A stretch of DNA of 64,000 nucleotides from Burkholderiaceae bacterium 16 (GTDB taxonomy: Bacteria > Pseudomonadota > Gammaproteobacteria > Burkholderiales > Burkholderiaceae): the NCBI GenBank assembly GCA_000955785.1, contig JYOD01000041.1, positions 1-64,000 of the forward strand, read 5' to 3'. The position numbers were made by a program, and so were the translations under genes. Every line of letters begins with the position of its first letter. The first letter of the stretch is position 1. Of the stretch, positions 46,656 through 55,524 are shown piece after piece. The notes under the pieces were generated by a model. That model was not told the origin of the DNA, did no database searches, and worked only from the letters and a program-made list of their open reading frames with translations.

Positions 46656-47873
46656 TCACGATGCCTGCGAAATCCGCATGCGCGGTGTCCTTGCCACGCC
46701 GGCAATTCGCTCGACGGGCTGCGTGGAAACGCAATTCCGACCCATTGTCTTAGCGTCGTAGAGAGCATTGTCGGCTCGGCGCATCAGCGCATCCGCGCCC
46801 TCGCCCGGCAGCCGCTCGGCCATGCCGACGCTGACCGTGTAGGAGATCGCATCCGGCTCAGACGGGCATGGCGTTGCGCGCACCAGCATATTCAGCCGCA
46901 AGCTGATCGCCCGCCCCTGGTCCAGTGACGCGTCCGGCATCACGATGCCAAACTCTTCCCCACCCAGCCGGCCGACGAAATCGCCCATGCGCACCGACTT
47001 TCGCAGCAACCCGCTGAAGTGGCGCAGCACGCTGTCGCCGGCGAGGTGGCCGTAGAGATCGTTGATGGCCTTGAAGTGATCAAGATCGATGAAGGCCACG
47101 GTCAAAGGACGTTGCAGGCGGTCCGCCTGCTTGCAGGCATCCTCCAGCGCCTCCCAGTAAGCGCCGCGCGTCAGCACATCGGTAAGATCGTCGTAACTGG
47201 CGCGATGCTCGAGCCGGCGGCGCAGGCTGTCGTGGGCCAGCAGCGCGAAGCTGACCGACAGGCTGACGATGCCGAAGGCGTGCAGGAGGGTGAACGTTTC
47301 CTCGGGTGGCCCCTTCGCCAGCCAGGCGAGCCCGGCAGGCAGCAGGGCGAGGTCCGCTGCCTGATAGACGCCCATACCCGCGCAGGCGAGCGCGATCAGC
47401 CCGAGCGACAGCGCCGCCAGCCGCCCGGTGCCGCGCTTGGCCGGCACTTGCGGCGCCACGACGTGCAGCAACGCGAGCGGAAGATAGATATTGGCCAGGG
47501 CGAAGAGCAGCGCCGGCCCCGACGGCGGCGCCCCCGACCAATCGAAGTAGACCGCACCGGCCAGCACCGCAAGATTCAGCAGGCAGAGTGCGCCCGCGCG
47601 ACCACGCCTGCCGAAGAAGCAGCGCGTGCCGTACACCATCAAGGACAGCGCAGCTGTCATGACCATGTCCGCCAGATTGAGCGTCAGCCATTCCGGCAGA
47701 TAGTCATGCGCGGCGAGCAAGACCGTGGCGGCCGTTACCAACAGGTCGCCAACCACCCAGAAATTCAAGCCTGCCCGGCCCATACCCGGTGTGCGCTGCA
47801 AGACGGCGAATACCACCGCCATCTGCAACCCGAATAGACCCGCGACCAGCATACTAACTTGCGACTGAAACAT
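46656..47873 (-). CDS. Membrane diguanylate cyclase (GGDEF)
   Basis: 405 residues from the ATG at 47873 (a TTG five codons upstream has no better support). Six to eight membrane segments fill residues 1-215, followed by a linker helix and a GGDEF domain with the active motif GGEEF. An RxxD inhibitory site (RMGD) lies five residues before it, so c-di-GMP should feed back on the enzyme. It makes c-di-GMP; the sensory input is unknown. Confidence 0.92.
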   Translation of the reverse strand: MFQSQVSMLVAGLFGLQMAVVFAVLQRTPGMGRAGLNFWVVGDLLVTAATVLLAAHDYLPEWLTLNLADMVMTAALSLMVYGTRCFFGRRGRAGALCLLNLAVLAGAVYFDWSGAPPSGPALLFALANIYLPLALLHVVAPQVPAKRGTGRLAALSLGLIALACAGMGVYQAADLALLPAGLAWLAKGPPEETFTLLHAFGIVSLSVSFALLAHDSLRRRLEHRASYDDLTDVLTRGAYWEALEDACKQADRLQRPLTVAFIDLDHFKAINDLYGHLAGDSVLRHFSGLLRKSVRMGDFVGRLGGEEFGIVMPDASLDQGRAISLRLNMLVRATPCPSEPDAISYTVSVGMAERLPGEGADALMRRADNALYDAKTMGRNCVSTQPVERIAGVARTPRMRISQAS

Positions 47874-48266
47874 GATTTCCCCGTCCAACTTGGCAGGTGG
47901 CGCTCCATCACGCCACCTTGCGCCTCAGGACCCGCGCGGACCCAAGGTTTTCGCCATTCATTCTTTTATGCATCTGACCGTCTTCATGCGCCCCGGCGGA
48001 CGGGGGCTGGGCCTCGCGATCGTGGCGAGGGCACTCTTGTTTTCATGCTCGGCGCCAGTCCGCAGGCGGCACGCTTCCCCTAGCGCCTGACCGGGCGCAG
48101 GGTCTGGCCGCTGCGGTGTGCGGATTATGTCAGCGCTTGCGACCAAGTCAAGCGAACCTTGCCCGTCGAATACGGCAGCGCTACCGGCACCGGCCGGCGC
48201 CATGCGCGGCCGGCGCAAAAGTAAAATTTGACCCGTGCCCCCCAGCCGGGCTACAATCCGACGCTT
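47874..48266. other. Gene-free stretch, 393 bases
   Basis: Upstream regions of the GGDEF gene and of tRNA-Pro. A -10 box TACAAT at 48252-48257 fits the tRNA-Pro start. Nothing else recognised. Confidence 0.4.
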
Positions 48267-48343
48267 CGGGGCGTAGCGCAGCCTGGTAGCGCATCTGATT
48301 TGGGATCAGAGGGTCGCATGTTCGAATCATGTCGCCCCGACCA
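48267..48343 (+). tRNA. tRNA-Pro (TGG)
   Basis: 77 bases with encoded CCA. CGGGGCG acceptor stem, anticodon TGG in GATTTGGGATC, T loop TTCGAAT. Confidence 0.97.
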
Positions 48344-48361
48344 GTATTTGGCAATATGATC

Positions 48362-48395
48362 AAAGGCTTAGACCACAGGGTCTAAGCCTTTTTTT
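48362..48395 (+). terminator. Terminator after tRNA-Pro
   Basis: AAAGGCTTAGACC (48362-48374) pairs with GGTCTAAGCCTTT (48379-48391), followed by more T. Confidence 0.92.
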
Positions 48396-49086
48396 CGCCC
48401 ACTGTTTAACATGGGCCGAATCTCGGCCACTCCCCTGCCGCCCCTCCACTGCGCCGCGCCCATTCGATGGCAATGCCATGAACATGGGATGCCCCGCGAG
48501 AGCCGGAACGACGACACTGATCGCAGGCGGATCCGCAGAACGCCCACACCACATTTAGCCCGTTACCTACCCGGCCGCGGGCTGTTTTTCGTGTTTTTGC
48601 GGCCGGAAACCAACAAGGCCCCCGAAAGCGCACCACGCCCGGGCAGCACTGGCATGGTATAATCGCGCGTTAGCCCGGGGTGTATGCAGCATGCCCTGTA
48701 ACCGGGCGCCCTTGCCGAAATCTGCAATCAAGCCGCAATTTATACTGCGACGCTGTATCGGCAAGCCACCGGGAACATCTTGCCCGCTTCATTGCCCCAG
48801 CCTATCACGGTAGCTTGGCCGCATTAGCTTGGGCCGCAACCGGCAAGGCAATCGGCCGGGCACTGACGCGCCCCCTGGCGATTCCCTAACGTGGACCACG
48901 TTGCACGCGCTTCGGCCGTGCCGGTCCGGGTCAGCTTGCCTCCCGCAACTCCAAGGCGCAACCAAGCAAGCCGGCGCTTGTCACTGCTGGCACCCGGACC
49001 TCGCGAGTCAGCAGGCAGCAAGCCGGCGCTCGCCTCACCGGATTTACCTAAATCATGCAGCCCAAAGCTGCCGTAAAGGAAGAAGA
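48396..49086. promoter_or_regulatory. Long region upstream of infA with an extended -10 promoter
   Basis: TGGTATAAT (TATAAT at 48658-48663) predicts a start near 48670 and hence an infA leader of about 415 bases. No riboswitch or known RNA was recognised. No supported gene lies in the stretch. Confidence 0.5.
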
Positions 49087-49308
49087 TTGGCTAAGGAAGA
49101 ACTTATTGAATTTGGCGGCGTTGTCTCGGAAGCCCTGCCCGACAATCGTTACCGCGTAACGCTGGAAAACGGCGTGGAAATCTGGGCCTATGCCTCGGGC
49201 AAGATGCAGAAACACCGCATCCGCATCCTGGCCGGTGACCGCGTGACGCTGGAAATGTCGCCCTACGACTTGACCAAGGGCCGCATTAACTTCCGCCACA
49301 AAGTCTGA
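49087..49308 (+). CDS. infA: Translation initiation factor IF-1
   Basis: 73 residues. The S1-like fold is clear: [69 protein letters not shown]. The reading frame begins with TTG at 49087, preceded by AAGGAAG at a good distance; no in-frame ATG gives a full N-terminus. Sequence differs from the IF-1 encoded beside the ribosomal operon in this group, so this is likely a second copy. A 9-bp hairpin at 49318-49338 follows. Confidence 0.92.
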   Translation: MAKEELIEFGGVVSEALPDNRYRVTLENGVEIWAYASGKMQKHRIRILAGDRVTLEMSPYDLTKGRINFRHKV

Positions 49309-49657
49309 TCTTCTTCCACGCTCGCCGCCGGCGAGCGTTGCGCCAAGCGCGCTCCCAGGGCACCGCATAGCGGCGGTCCAGCCCAGGGAAACATCTGGCC
49401 TTTGGTACCGCCTTGGTACCGGCAAGGGCCTGCCGGAAGCATCGCCCTGGCAATGCCGGCCTGAACCTCCAGGCCTGGCATCCTCGCGCTGGCGCCGTCT
49501 GCGTTTCCGGCGGGCTAGGCATGAGGTGCCCGTCACATGCGCGTCATCTGGGCTTGCGATGCTGCAAGCCCGTTTGGCCGGTGTTTGCCCGCCTTGCATG
49601 CACCTGCGGGCGTAGCCATACTCAAGCCACCCCCCCTAGCCCGAACACCCCGCCCCC
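49309..49657. other. Gene-free stretch, 349 bases, with a hairpin after infA
   Basis: ACGCTCGCC (49318-49326) pairs with GGCGAGCGT (49330-49338); no T-run, so termination is uncertain. Nothing else recognised. Confidence 0.4.
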
Positions 49658-50134
49658 ATGAATCTGATCCTTTGGCGCCATGCCGAAGCCGAAGAGTTGC
49701 CTGGCTCGCTCGGCCTCAGCCGCAATGCCGACCTGCAGCGCCCATTGACAAGGCGCGGCCATAAGCAGGCGGATGCCTCCGCAGCCTGGCTGCGCGCGCA
49801 CCTTCCGGCCGGCACGCGTGTTGTCTGCAGTCCGGCGCTGCGCACCCGCGAGACCGCCGCCGCCCTGCGGGAGAACGCCGAGATATTGTCCGCGCTCGCT
49901 CCAGGCGCCGACGTCAGTTCGGTACTTGCCGCGGTCGACTGGCCGCAGGGCGCCGAGCACACTGTCCTCGTAGGCCACCAGCCGTGGCTAGGCCGCCTTG
50001 CCAGCCTGATGCTGGCAGGCACGGAAATGAACTGGAGCGTGCGTAAGAGCGGGGTCTGGTGGCTATCGGGCCGCACCCGCGAAAGCGAATCGCAGGTGGT
50101 GCTGCGGGCCGTCATCAATCCTGAGTTTCTCTGA
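49658..50134 (+). CDS. sixA: Phosphohistidine phosphatase SixA
   Basis: 158 residues of the histidine phosphatase superfamily. The RHG-type motif appears as WRHAEAEE (H8 is the catalytic His), the arginine block as SPALRTRETA and the second His in LVGHQPW. SixA removes phosphate from histidine in signalling proteins, in E. coli from the nitrogen phosphotransferase protein. No clear ribosome site. Single gene. Confidence 0.9.
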   Translation: MNLILWRHAEAEELPGSLGLSRNADLQRPLTRRGHKQADASAAWLRAHLPAGTRVVCSPALRTRETAAALRENAEILSALAPGADVSSVLAAVDWPQGAEHTVLVGHQPWLGRLASLMLAGTEMNWSVRKSGVWWLSGRTRESESQVVLRAVINPEFL

Positions 50135-50190
50135 CTTTTTCAGAGATTTCTTGCCTCCCGGGCCAGGCAGGCTCCACTTGCCTGGCCATC

Positions 50191-50244
50191 GTCACCGAAC
50201 CGTCACGGCGGCTTCACGGCACTGTCACCTGCCCTCTCTACATT
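50191..50244 (+). promoter_or_regulatory. Pho-box-like array before olsB
   Basis: GTCAC/TTCAC at 50191, 50202, 50213 and 50224: four repeats with an exact 11-bp period, as in PhoB-bound Pho boxes. A TACATT -10 box lies at 50239-50244. Confidence 0.7.
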
Positions 50245-50280
50245 CGACCGCAACAGTTTCGTCACCGTAAGGACATACTG

Positions 50281-51135
50281 ATGCGAGAGCTACCGACGCC
50301 CACCCAGCCGTTGTTCGATTCCTTGCCCAATGGCCTCTCCGGCCATTCGGCGCGGAGGCGTCTTCATCGCCAGCAACCTGCACAGGCACATGAACAAGGG
50401 CATGAACAGCCTGCTTTCAGCGTGGCGTGGGCGCGCCACCAGGATGAAGTAGTCGAGGCGCAACGCCTGCGCTACAAAGTCTTTGCCGAAGAAATGGGCG
50501 CAAGGCTGAACCCGTCGACGCCGGAACTCGACGTGGATATGTTCGACGCCTATTGCGACCACCTGATCGTGCGCGATATGACCACGCTGAAGGTGGTCGG
50601 CACGTACCGCGTCATGGCGCCGCACCAGGCCAAGCGCATCGGCTGCCTCTATGCCGAGTCGGAATTCGACCTGGTGCGCCTGGCCCACCTCAAACCCAAG
50701 ATGGTCGAACTGGGGCGCTCCTGCGTGCACCGGGACTACCGTTCGGGCAGCGTGATCATGGCGCTGTGGGGGGGCCTTGGCGAGTACCTGCAGCGCTGGG
50801 GAATCGAGTCGATGCTGGGATGCGCAAGCGTGCCGATGAGCGACGGCGGCCACTATGCGGCCAGCCTTTACCGCGTCTTCGCGGAGCGCGCCCTGGCGCC
50901 GATCGAATACCACGCCTTCCCGCGCCTGGCCTTGCCGATCGATGAGCTGAACCAGACGCTGGAGGTGGAACCGCCGGCACTGATCAAGGGCTACCTGCGG
51001 CTCGGCGCGCGCATTTGCGGCATGCCGGCCTGGGATCCCGACTTCAACGTCGCGGACTTCCTCACGCTGCTGCGCGTGAACGATATGAACCCCCGCTACG
51101 CGCGCCATTTCCTCGGTCTGAACCGCGGCGCCTGA
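50281..51135 (+). CDS. olsB: Ornithine N-acyltransferase OlsB (GNAT fold)
   Basis: 284 residues. Transfers a 3-hydroxyacyl group from acyl carrier protein to the alpha amine of ornithine, the first step of ornithine-lipid synthesis. Family landmarks: RYKVFAEEMGA, FDAYCDHLIVRD, VGTYRVM, VELGRSCVHRDYRSG, LGCASVPMSDGG. AAGGA precedes the ATG. The ordered 11-bp repeats upstream suggest PhoB control. The N-terminal 50 residues are variable and Gln/His-rich. OlsA is not in the window. Confidence 0.88.
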   Translation: MRELPTPTQPLFDSLPNGLSGHSARRRLHRQQPAQAHEQGHEQPAFSVAWARHQDEVVEAQRLRYKVFAEEMGARLNPSTPELDVDMFDAYCDHLIVRDMTTLKVVGTYRVMAPHQAKRIGCLYAESEFDLVRLAHLKPKMVELGRSCVHRDYRSGSVIMALWGGLGEYLQRWGIESMLGCASVPMSDGGHYAASLYRVFAERALAPIEYHAFPRLALPIDELNQTLEVEPPALIKGYLRLGARICGMPAWDPDFNVADFLTLLRVNDMNPRYARHFLGLNRGA

Positions 51136-51226
51136 TCCGGACAGTTCCTGCGCGAGCATTGGCTCGCACAGGCAACATCCGGTCATTGACCGGGGGCCGC
51201 CTGCCGGCCGGCCCCCGCCCTCTTGC

Positions 51227-52759
51227 TCAGGCGTAGACCACCTTGTAGCGCTTGCCGATACGTTCCCACTCATCGGCTTCCTGCGCCAGGCTATATTCCA
51301 CCAGCGGATTGGCTTCGATCCAGGCCTTCGGCAAGCGGACTTCGAAACCCTCATCCAGCCCGTCCGAGCGCTGGCTAACGCTGATCTGCGGCAGCGGCTC
51401 GTCGGCGCGGCGCCGGCACAGCACGAAGGCCAGGCGCAGGCTGAACAGCATGCGCCAGTCGAGGAACTTCCCGCTGCCTGACAGCTTGCCCAGCTTGCCG
51501 GCGTGTCCGAGCAGTAGCGTCGCCAGCCGTGCCTGGTCGGTCTTGGAGAAGCCAGGCATGTCGGCGTGGGTGGCGATGTACGCCGAGTGCTTGTGATAGC
51601 CACTGTGCGAGATGGTCATGCCGATCTCGTGCAGCCCGCCAGCCCAGCCCAGCAGCGCAAGATTGTCATCGCGGCGCTCATTGCGCGGCTCGGGAAACTG
51701 TGCCAGCAAGCCCAGCGCGGCCTGTCGCACGCGCTGCGCCTGGGCACGATCCACGCCATAGCGCCGCATGAACTGATCGACGGTAATGGTGCGCATATCC
51801 TCGTGATGCGTGCGGCCCAGCAGGTCGTACAGCACGCCGAGGCGCAGCGCGCCATCGGTCACGTCCATGCGCTCGATATCGAGTTCGGCGAACACGCCGA
51901 GCATGATCGACAGGCCGCCGGGCAATACGGGAATGCGGTCCGCCTTCAGCCCGACCAGCTTGACCCGGTTGGCGTTCTCCGCCTTGACCAGCGCGCGCTT
52001 GAGACGTTCCAGCCCTTCACGGGTGATGCCGTGCTCGGCCGGGTTGTCGTTCATGCCATTCAGCTCGATCAATTCAGCCAGCGCGCGCGCCGTGCCGGAC
52101 GATCCTACCGCCTGCTGCCAGCCGGCGGCGCGGTACTGGCGCACCAGCACCTGGATCTCCCGGCGCGCGGCCAGTTCCGCCTGCTTCATCGCGTATTCAT
52201 CGACGTTGCCACTGGGAAAGAATTGCCTGCTGTGCGAGACGCAGCCGATGTACAGGCTCTCCATCAGCTTGGACGAGTAGCCACTGCCGATAATGAACTC
52301 AGTCGAACCGCCACCGATATCGACCACCAGCCGGTTGCCCGCGCAGGCCGGCGCATCGTGCGAGGCACCCAGGTAGATCAGCCGCGCTTCTTCCCGCCCG
52401 GCAATCACCTCGATCGGGAATCCCAGCGCATGCTCGGCCTCGATGAGGAATTCCGAAGCGTTCTTGGCCACCCGCAGCGTATTGGTGGCCACAGCACGCA
52501 CATGGTCCGCGGAGAAATCGCGCAAGCGGTCGCCGAAACGCCGCAGCGCGTCGATGCCACGGCGGCGAGCCGGCTGGTCCAGGTATTTGTCGGGCGTCAG
52601 GCCCGCGGCCAGGCGTACGGGCTCGCGCAGCGCGTCGACCTGGAAAATCTGGCTGGCCGGCCCGGATGCGGTCAGGCTCTCGTCCACCCGGCCGATCATC
52701 AGGCGGAAGCTGTTGGAGCCCATATCGACGGCGGCCAGCAAGCGAGGGGTTTCGTTCAT
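51227..52759 (-). CDS. ppx: Exopolyphosphatase (Ppx/GppA family)
   Basis: Degrades polyphosphate or pppGpp. 510 residues from the ATG at 52759. ASKHA phosphatase motifs: AAVDMGSNSFRLMIGR, VVDIGGGSTEFI and SSGTARAL; the C-terminal half has an HD-like helical domain (GGLHEIGMTISHSGYHKHSAY). Divergent from ppk across about 185 bases. The annotated open frame extends 23 codons further but lacks family similarity there. Confidence 0.94.
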   Translation of the reverse strand: MNETPRLLAAVDMGSNSFRLMIGRVDESLTASGPASQIFQVDALREPVRLAAGLTPDKYLDQPARRRGIDALRRFGDRLRDFSADHVRAVATNTLRVAKNASEFLIEAEHALGFPIEVIAGREEARLIYLGASHDAPACAGNRLVVDIGGGSTEFIIGSGYSSKLMESLYIGCVSHSRQFFPSGNVDEYAMKQAELAARREIQVLVRQYRAAGWQQAVGSSGTARALAELIELNGMNDNPAEHGITREGLERLKRALVKAENANRVKLVGLKADRIPVLPGGLSIMLGVFAELDIERMDVTDGALRLGVLYDLLGRTHHEDMRTITVDQFMRRYGVDRAQAQRVRQAALGLLAQFPEPRNERRDDNLALLGWAGGLHEIGMTISHSGYHKHSAYIATHADMPGFSKTDQARLATLLLGHAGKLGKLSGSGKFLDWRMLFSLRLAFVLCRRRADEPLPQISVSQRSDGLDEGFEVRLPKAWIEANPLVEYSLAQEADEWERIGKRYKVVYA

Positions 52760-52882
52760 CGCGGTAGGGGGAATGTTAGTAAGAGCCGCAAGCCGCGGCA
52801 CGAAAAAATGTGTCGGGCGATACAGCACAGCCCAAGGATGGAAAATATGTCTTTATCATGTCCACATCGTGACAAAATCACT

Positions 52883-52908
52883 TTGTCATCAATTTGACAT
52901 GAATATAT
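52883..52908 (+). promoter_or_regulatory. Pho-box-like repeat before ppk
   Basis: TTGTCAT at 52883-52889 and TTGACAT at 52894-52900, 11 bases apart, followed by TATATG at 52903-52908 as -10. The start would be near 52915. Confidence 0.7.
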
Positions 52909-52945
52909 GGAAAAGTCGCCGCATTACCAAAAGAAGGTCATGCCA

Positions 52946-55030
52946 ATGTCGACAAGCCCACCCGGCACGCTGCTCAACCGCGAACTGGGCATTCTGGAAT
53001 TCAATACGCGAGTGATGGCACAGGCTGCTGACGCCAAGGTGCCGTTGCTGGAACGTCTGAAATTCATTTGTATCGTTTCAAGCAATCTGGACGAGTTCTT
53101 CGAGATCCGCATGGCCGGCTTGAAGGAGCAGATGCGTGACAATCCGTCCGGCATCACCCCCGATGGGCTCTCGCTGCAGCAGGCCTACCAGATCGTAACG
53201 GAACGCGTGCAAACGCTGGTGGCGATGCAGTATGACATGCTGCAAAACGTGATTTTCCCCCTGCTGGAGAAAGAAGGGGTGTTCTTTCACCTGACCTCCA
53301 CCTGGAACGAGGCGCAACGCGAATGGGCGCGCAGTTTCTTCGTGCGTGAACTCGGCCCCGTCCTGACGCCGATCGCGCTGGACCCGGCCCACCCCTTCCC
53401 GCGGGTACTCAACAAGAGCCTGAATTTCGTCATTGAATTGTCGGGCAAGGATGCCTTCGGCCGTGAGGCCGACCTGGCCATCGTGCAGGCGCCGCGCGCG
53501 CTGCCGCGCATGGTCAGGATGCCCGAGGAGCTCTCGGGCTATCCCTACGGCTTTGTGCTGCTGTCGTCCTTCATGCAAGGCTTCGTGCATGAGTTGTTCC
53601 CCGCCATCAAGGTCAACGGCTGCTATCAGTTCCGCGTCACCCGCAACTCTGACCTGTTTGTGTCCGAGGACGATATCACGGACCTGCGCGAAGCGCTGCA
53701 GGGCGAACTGCCCACCCGCCACTTTGGCGACACGGTGCGCCTGGAAATCTCTTCCGACACACCGCCGACGATCGCGCGCCGACTGCTGCTCGAATCCGGT
53801 CTGGGCGAGCAGGACGTCTACCGCGTGAGCGGCCCCGTCAACTTGGTGCGGCTGATGCAGATCCCCGACTTGATCGACCGCCCCGCCCTCAAGTACCCGC
53901 CCCACGTGCCGGCGCCGGTCAAGGCATTCGTGCCCGGCGTGCCGATGTTCGACGCGATCCGCCAGCAGGACGTGCTGCTGCATCATCCCTACGAGAGCTT
54001 CAGCTCGGTGCTCGACCTGCTGCAGCAGGCAGCAGTCGATCCCGCCGTGGTGGCCATCAAGCAGACTGTCTATCGCACCGGCAACGAGTCGCCGGTGATG
54101 GAAGCGCTGATGACCGCGGCCCGCAATGGCAAGGAAGTCACGGTCGTGGTGGAACTGCTGGCGCGCTTCGACGAAGAAACCAATATCAACTGGGCCGAGC
54201 GGCTCGAGTCCGCCGGCGCGCACGTGGTCTACGGCGTAGTCGGCCACAAGTGCCATGCCAAGATGCTGCTGATGGTCCGCCGGGAACTGGCCGGCGCCAA
54301 GAGCAAGCAGTACAAGCTGCGCCGCTACGCGCACCTGGGCACCGGCAACTACCACCCGCGTACCGCGCGGCTGTACACCGACTTCGGCCTGCTCACCGCC
54401 AACGAGCAGATCTGCGAGGATGTCCAGCATGTGTTCCAGCTGCTCACCGGCACCGCGGGCACCATCCGGCTGAATCATCTGTGGCAGTCGCCGTTCACCA
54501 TGCAGAGCAACCTGGTCGAGCATATCCGGGCGGAAGCGCGCAACGCCCGCGCCGGCAAGCGCTCGCACATCATGGCCAAGATGAATGCGCTGCTGGAGCC
54601 GTCGATCATCGATGAGTTGTACAAGGCTTCGCGCGCCGGCGTGAAGATCGACCTGATCATCCGTGGGGTTTGCGCGCTGCGTCCGGGCGTGCCGGGCATG
54701 TCGGAGAACATTACGGTGCGCTCGATTGTCGGGCGCTTCCTGGAACATCATCGCGTCTACTACTTTCTGGCCGACGGTGCCGATGTCGTCTACTTGTCCA
54801 GCGCGGACTGGATGGACCGGAACCTGTTCCGCCGGGTCGAGGTCGCCTTCCCCGTACTGGACAAGACACTGAAGGCGCGCGTGATCAGCGAGAGCCTGCG
54901 CGTTCACCTGCGCGACAATGCTTCCGCCTGGATCATGCAGGAAGACGGTAGCTACACACGCAAGCACACCAAGTCCAAGCAGCCCCACGTCAGCCAGCAC
55001 GACTTGCTGGCCATGTTCGGCAGTGCCTGA
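52946..55030 (+). CDS. ppk1: Polyphosphate kinase
   Basis: Makes polyphosphate from ATP. 694 residues from the ATG at 52946, chosen because AGAAGG lies 8 bases upstream; upstream in-frame ATGs at 52907 and 52940 fall on or right after the predicted promoter. Motifs: NRELGILEFNTRVMAQA, SSNLDEFFEIRMAG, GHKCHAKMLL and AHLGTGNYHPRTARLYTDFGL, which hold the phosphorylated histidine region. Size fits PPK1. Divergent from ppx. Confidence 0.95.
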   Translation: MSTSPPGTLLNRELGILEFNTRVMAQAADAKVPLLERLKFICIVSSNLDEFFEIRMAGLKEQMRDNPSGITPDGLSLQQAYQIVTERVQTLVAMQYDMLQNVIFPLLEKEGVFFHLTSTWNEAQREWARSFFVRELGPVLTPIALDPAHPFPRVLNKSLNFVIELSGKDAFGREADLAIVQAPRALPRMVRMPEELSGYPYGFVLLSSFMQGFVHELFPAIKVNGCYQFRVTRNSDLFVSEDDITDLREALQGELPTRHFGDTVRLEISSDTPPTIARRLLLESGLGEQDVYRVSGPVNLVRLMQIPDLIDRPALKYPPHVPAPVKAFVPGVPMFDAIRQQDVLLHHPYESFSSVLDLLQQAAVDPAVVAIKQTVYRTGNESPVMEALMTAARNGKEVTVVVELLARFDEETNINWAERLESAGAHVVYGVVGHKCHAKMLLMVRRELAGAKSKQYKLRRYAHLGTGNYHPRTARLYTDFGLLTANEQICEDVQHVFQLLTGTAGTIRLNHLWQSPFTMQSNLVEHIRAEARNARAGKRSHIMAKMNALLEPSIIDELYKASRAGVKIDLIIRGVCALRPGVPGMSENITVRSIVGRFLEHHRVYYFLADGADVVYLSSADWMDRNLFRRVEVAFPVLDKTLKARVISESLRVHLRDNASAWIMQEDGSYTRKHTKSKQPHVSQHDLLAMFGSA

Positions 55031-55069
55031 GGCACGAGTGGCACTGTTGGTACGGGTGGCACGGCACGC

Positions 55070-55375
55070 CTAGCGCGCCGTGGCCAGCGGCTGCAAGGAC
55101 GCGCGCAAGCAATCCACGAAGGCCCGGACCTTGGGCGATGGCACGCGCCCGCGCGGGAACAGCGCGTTGAACTCCTGCACCGGGCCCGTCCACGACAGCA
55201 GCACGCGCCGCAGGCGCCCGGCCTCCACTTCACCTTGCATGCTCATGTCCATCGCCATCGCAATGCCCGCGCTTGCGCAAGGGCCACGCATAGCTGCTTT
55301 CGCGCCGCGCCTGGTGCGCGACCAATGCGCGGTGCTGGCGCAGTTCAGACGGATCACGCACAGGGTCTGGCGATT
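55070..55375 (-). pseudogene. Broken LysR-type regulator, C-terminal remnant
   Basis: The last 55 codons read GEVEAGRLRRVLLSWTGPVQ and PSPKVRAFVDCLRASL, the usual end of a LysR effector domain, with a stop at 55070-55072. In another frame just upstream, RDPSELRQHRALVAHQ and SSYAWPLRKRG match an earlier part of the same domain. The segment between and the whole N-terminal DNA-binding part are missing, so this is a decayed gene with an internal deletion. Confidence 0.7.
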
Positions 55376-55480
55376 GGGCTGCCGATCGGGCTGCAGTTCG
55401 GTGCGGGTTTGGCAGGGGAGGATGTGCTGTTCCGGCTGGCCGGCCAAACTGGGGCAGTCGATGCCCTGGGCCAGCCGCAA
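55364..55480 (+). pseudogene. Amidase C-terminal remnant
   Basis: In one plus-strand frame the sequence reads GLPIGLQFGAGLAGEDVLFR then LAGQTGAVDALG, the usual C-terminal strand-helix of amidase-signature enzymes. No other amidase sequence is present. It abuts the LysR remnant, as if a deletion joined the two ends. Confidence 0.6.
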
Positions 55481-55524
55481 ACCTCCGGTCTGGGCCGGCG
55501 ACTGACCACCGAGAATCGCCCTGG

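Noticed and set aside
53078-55000. 640-codon open frame antisense to ppk
   Set aside because: Same kind of shadow; ppk motifs occupy the other strand.
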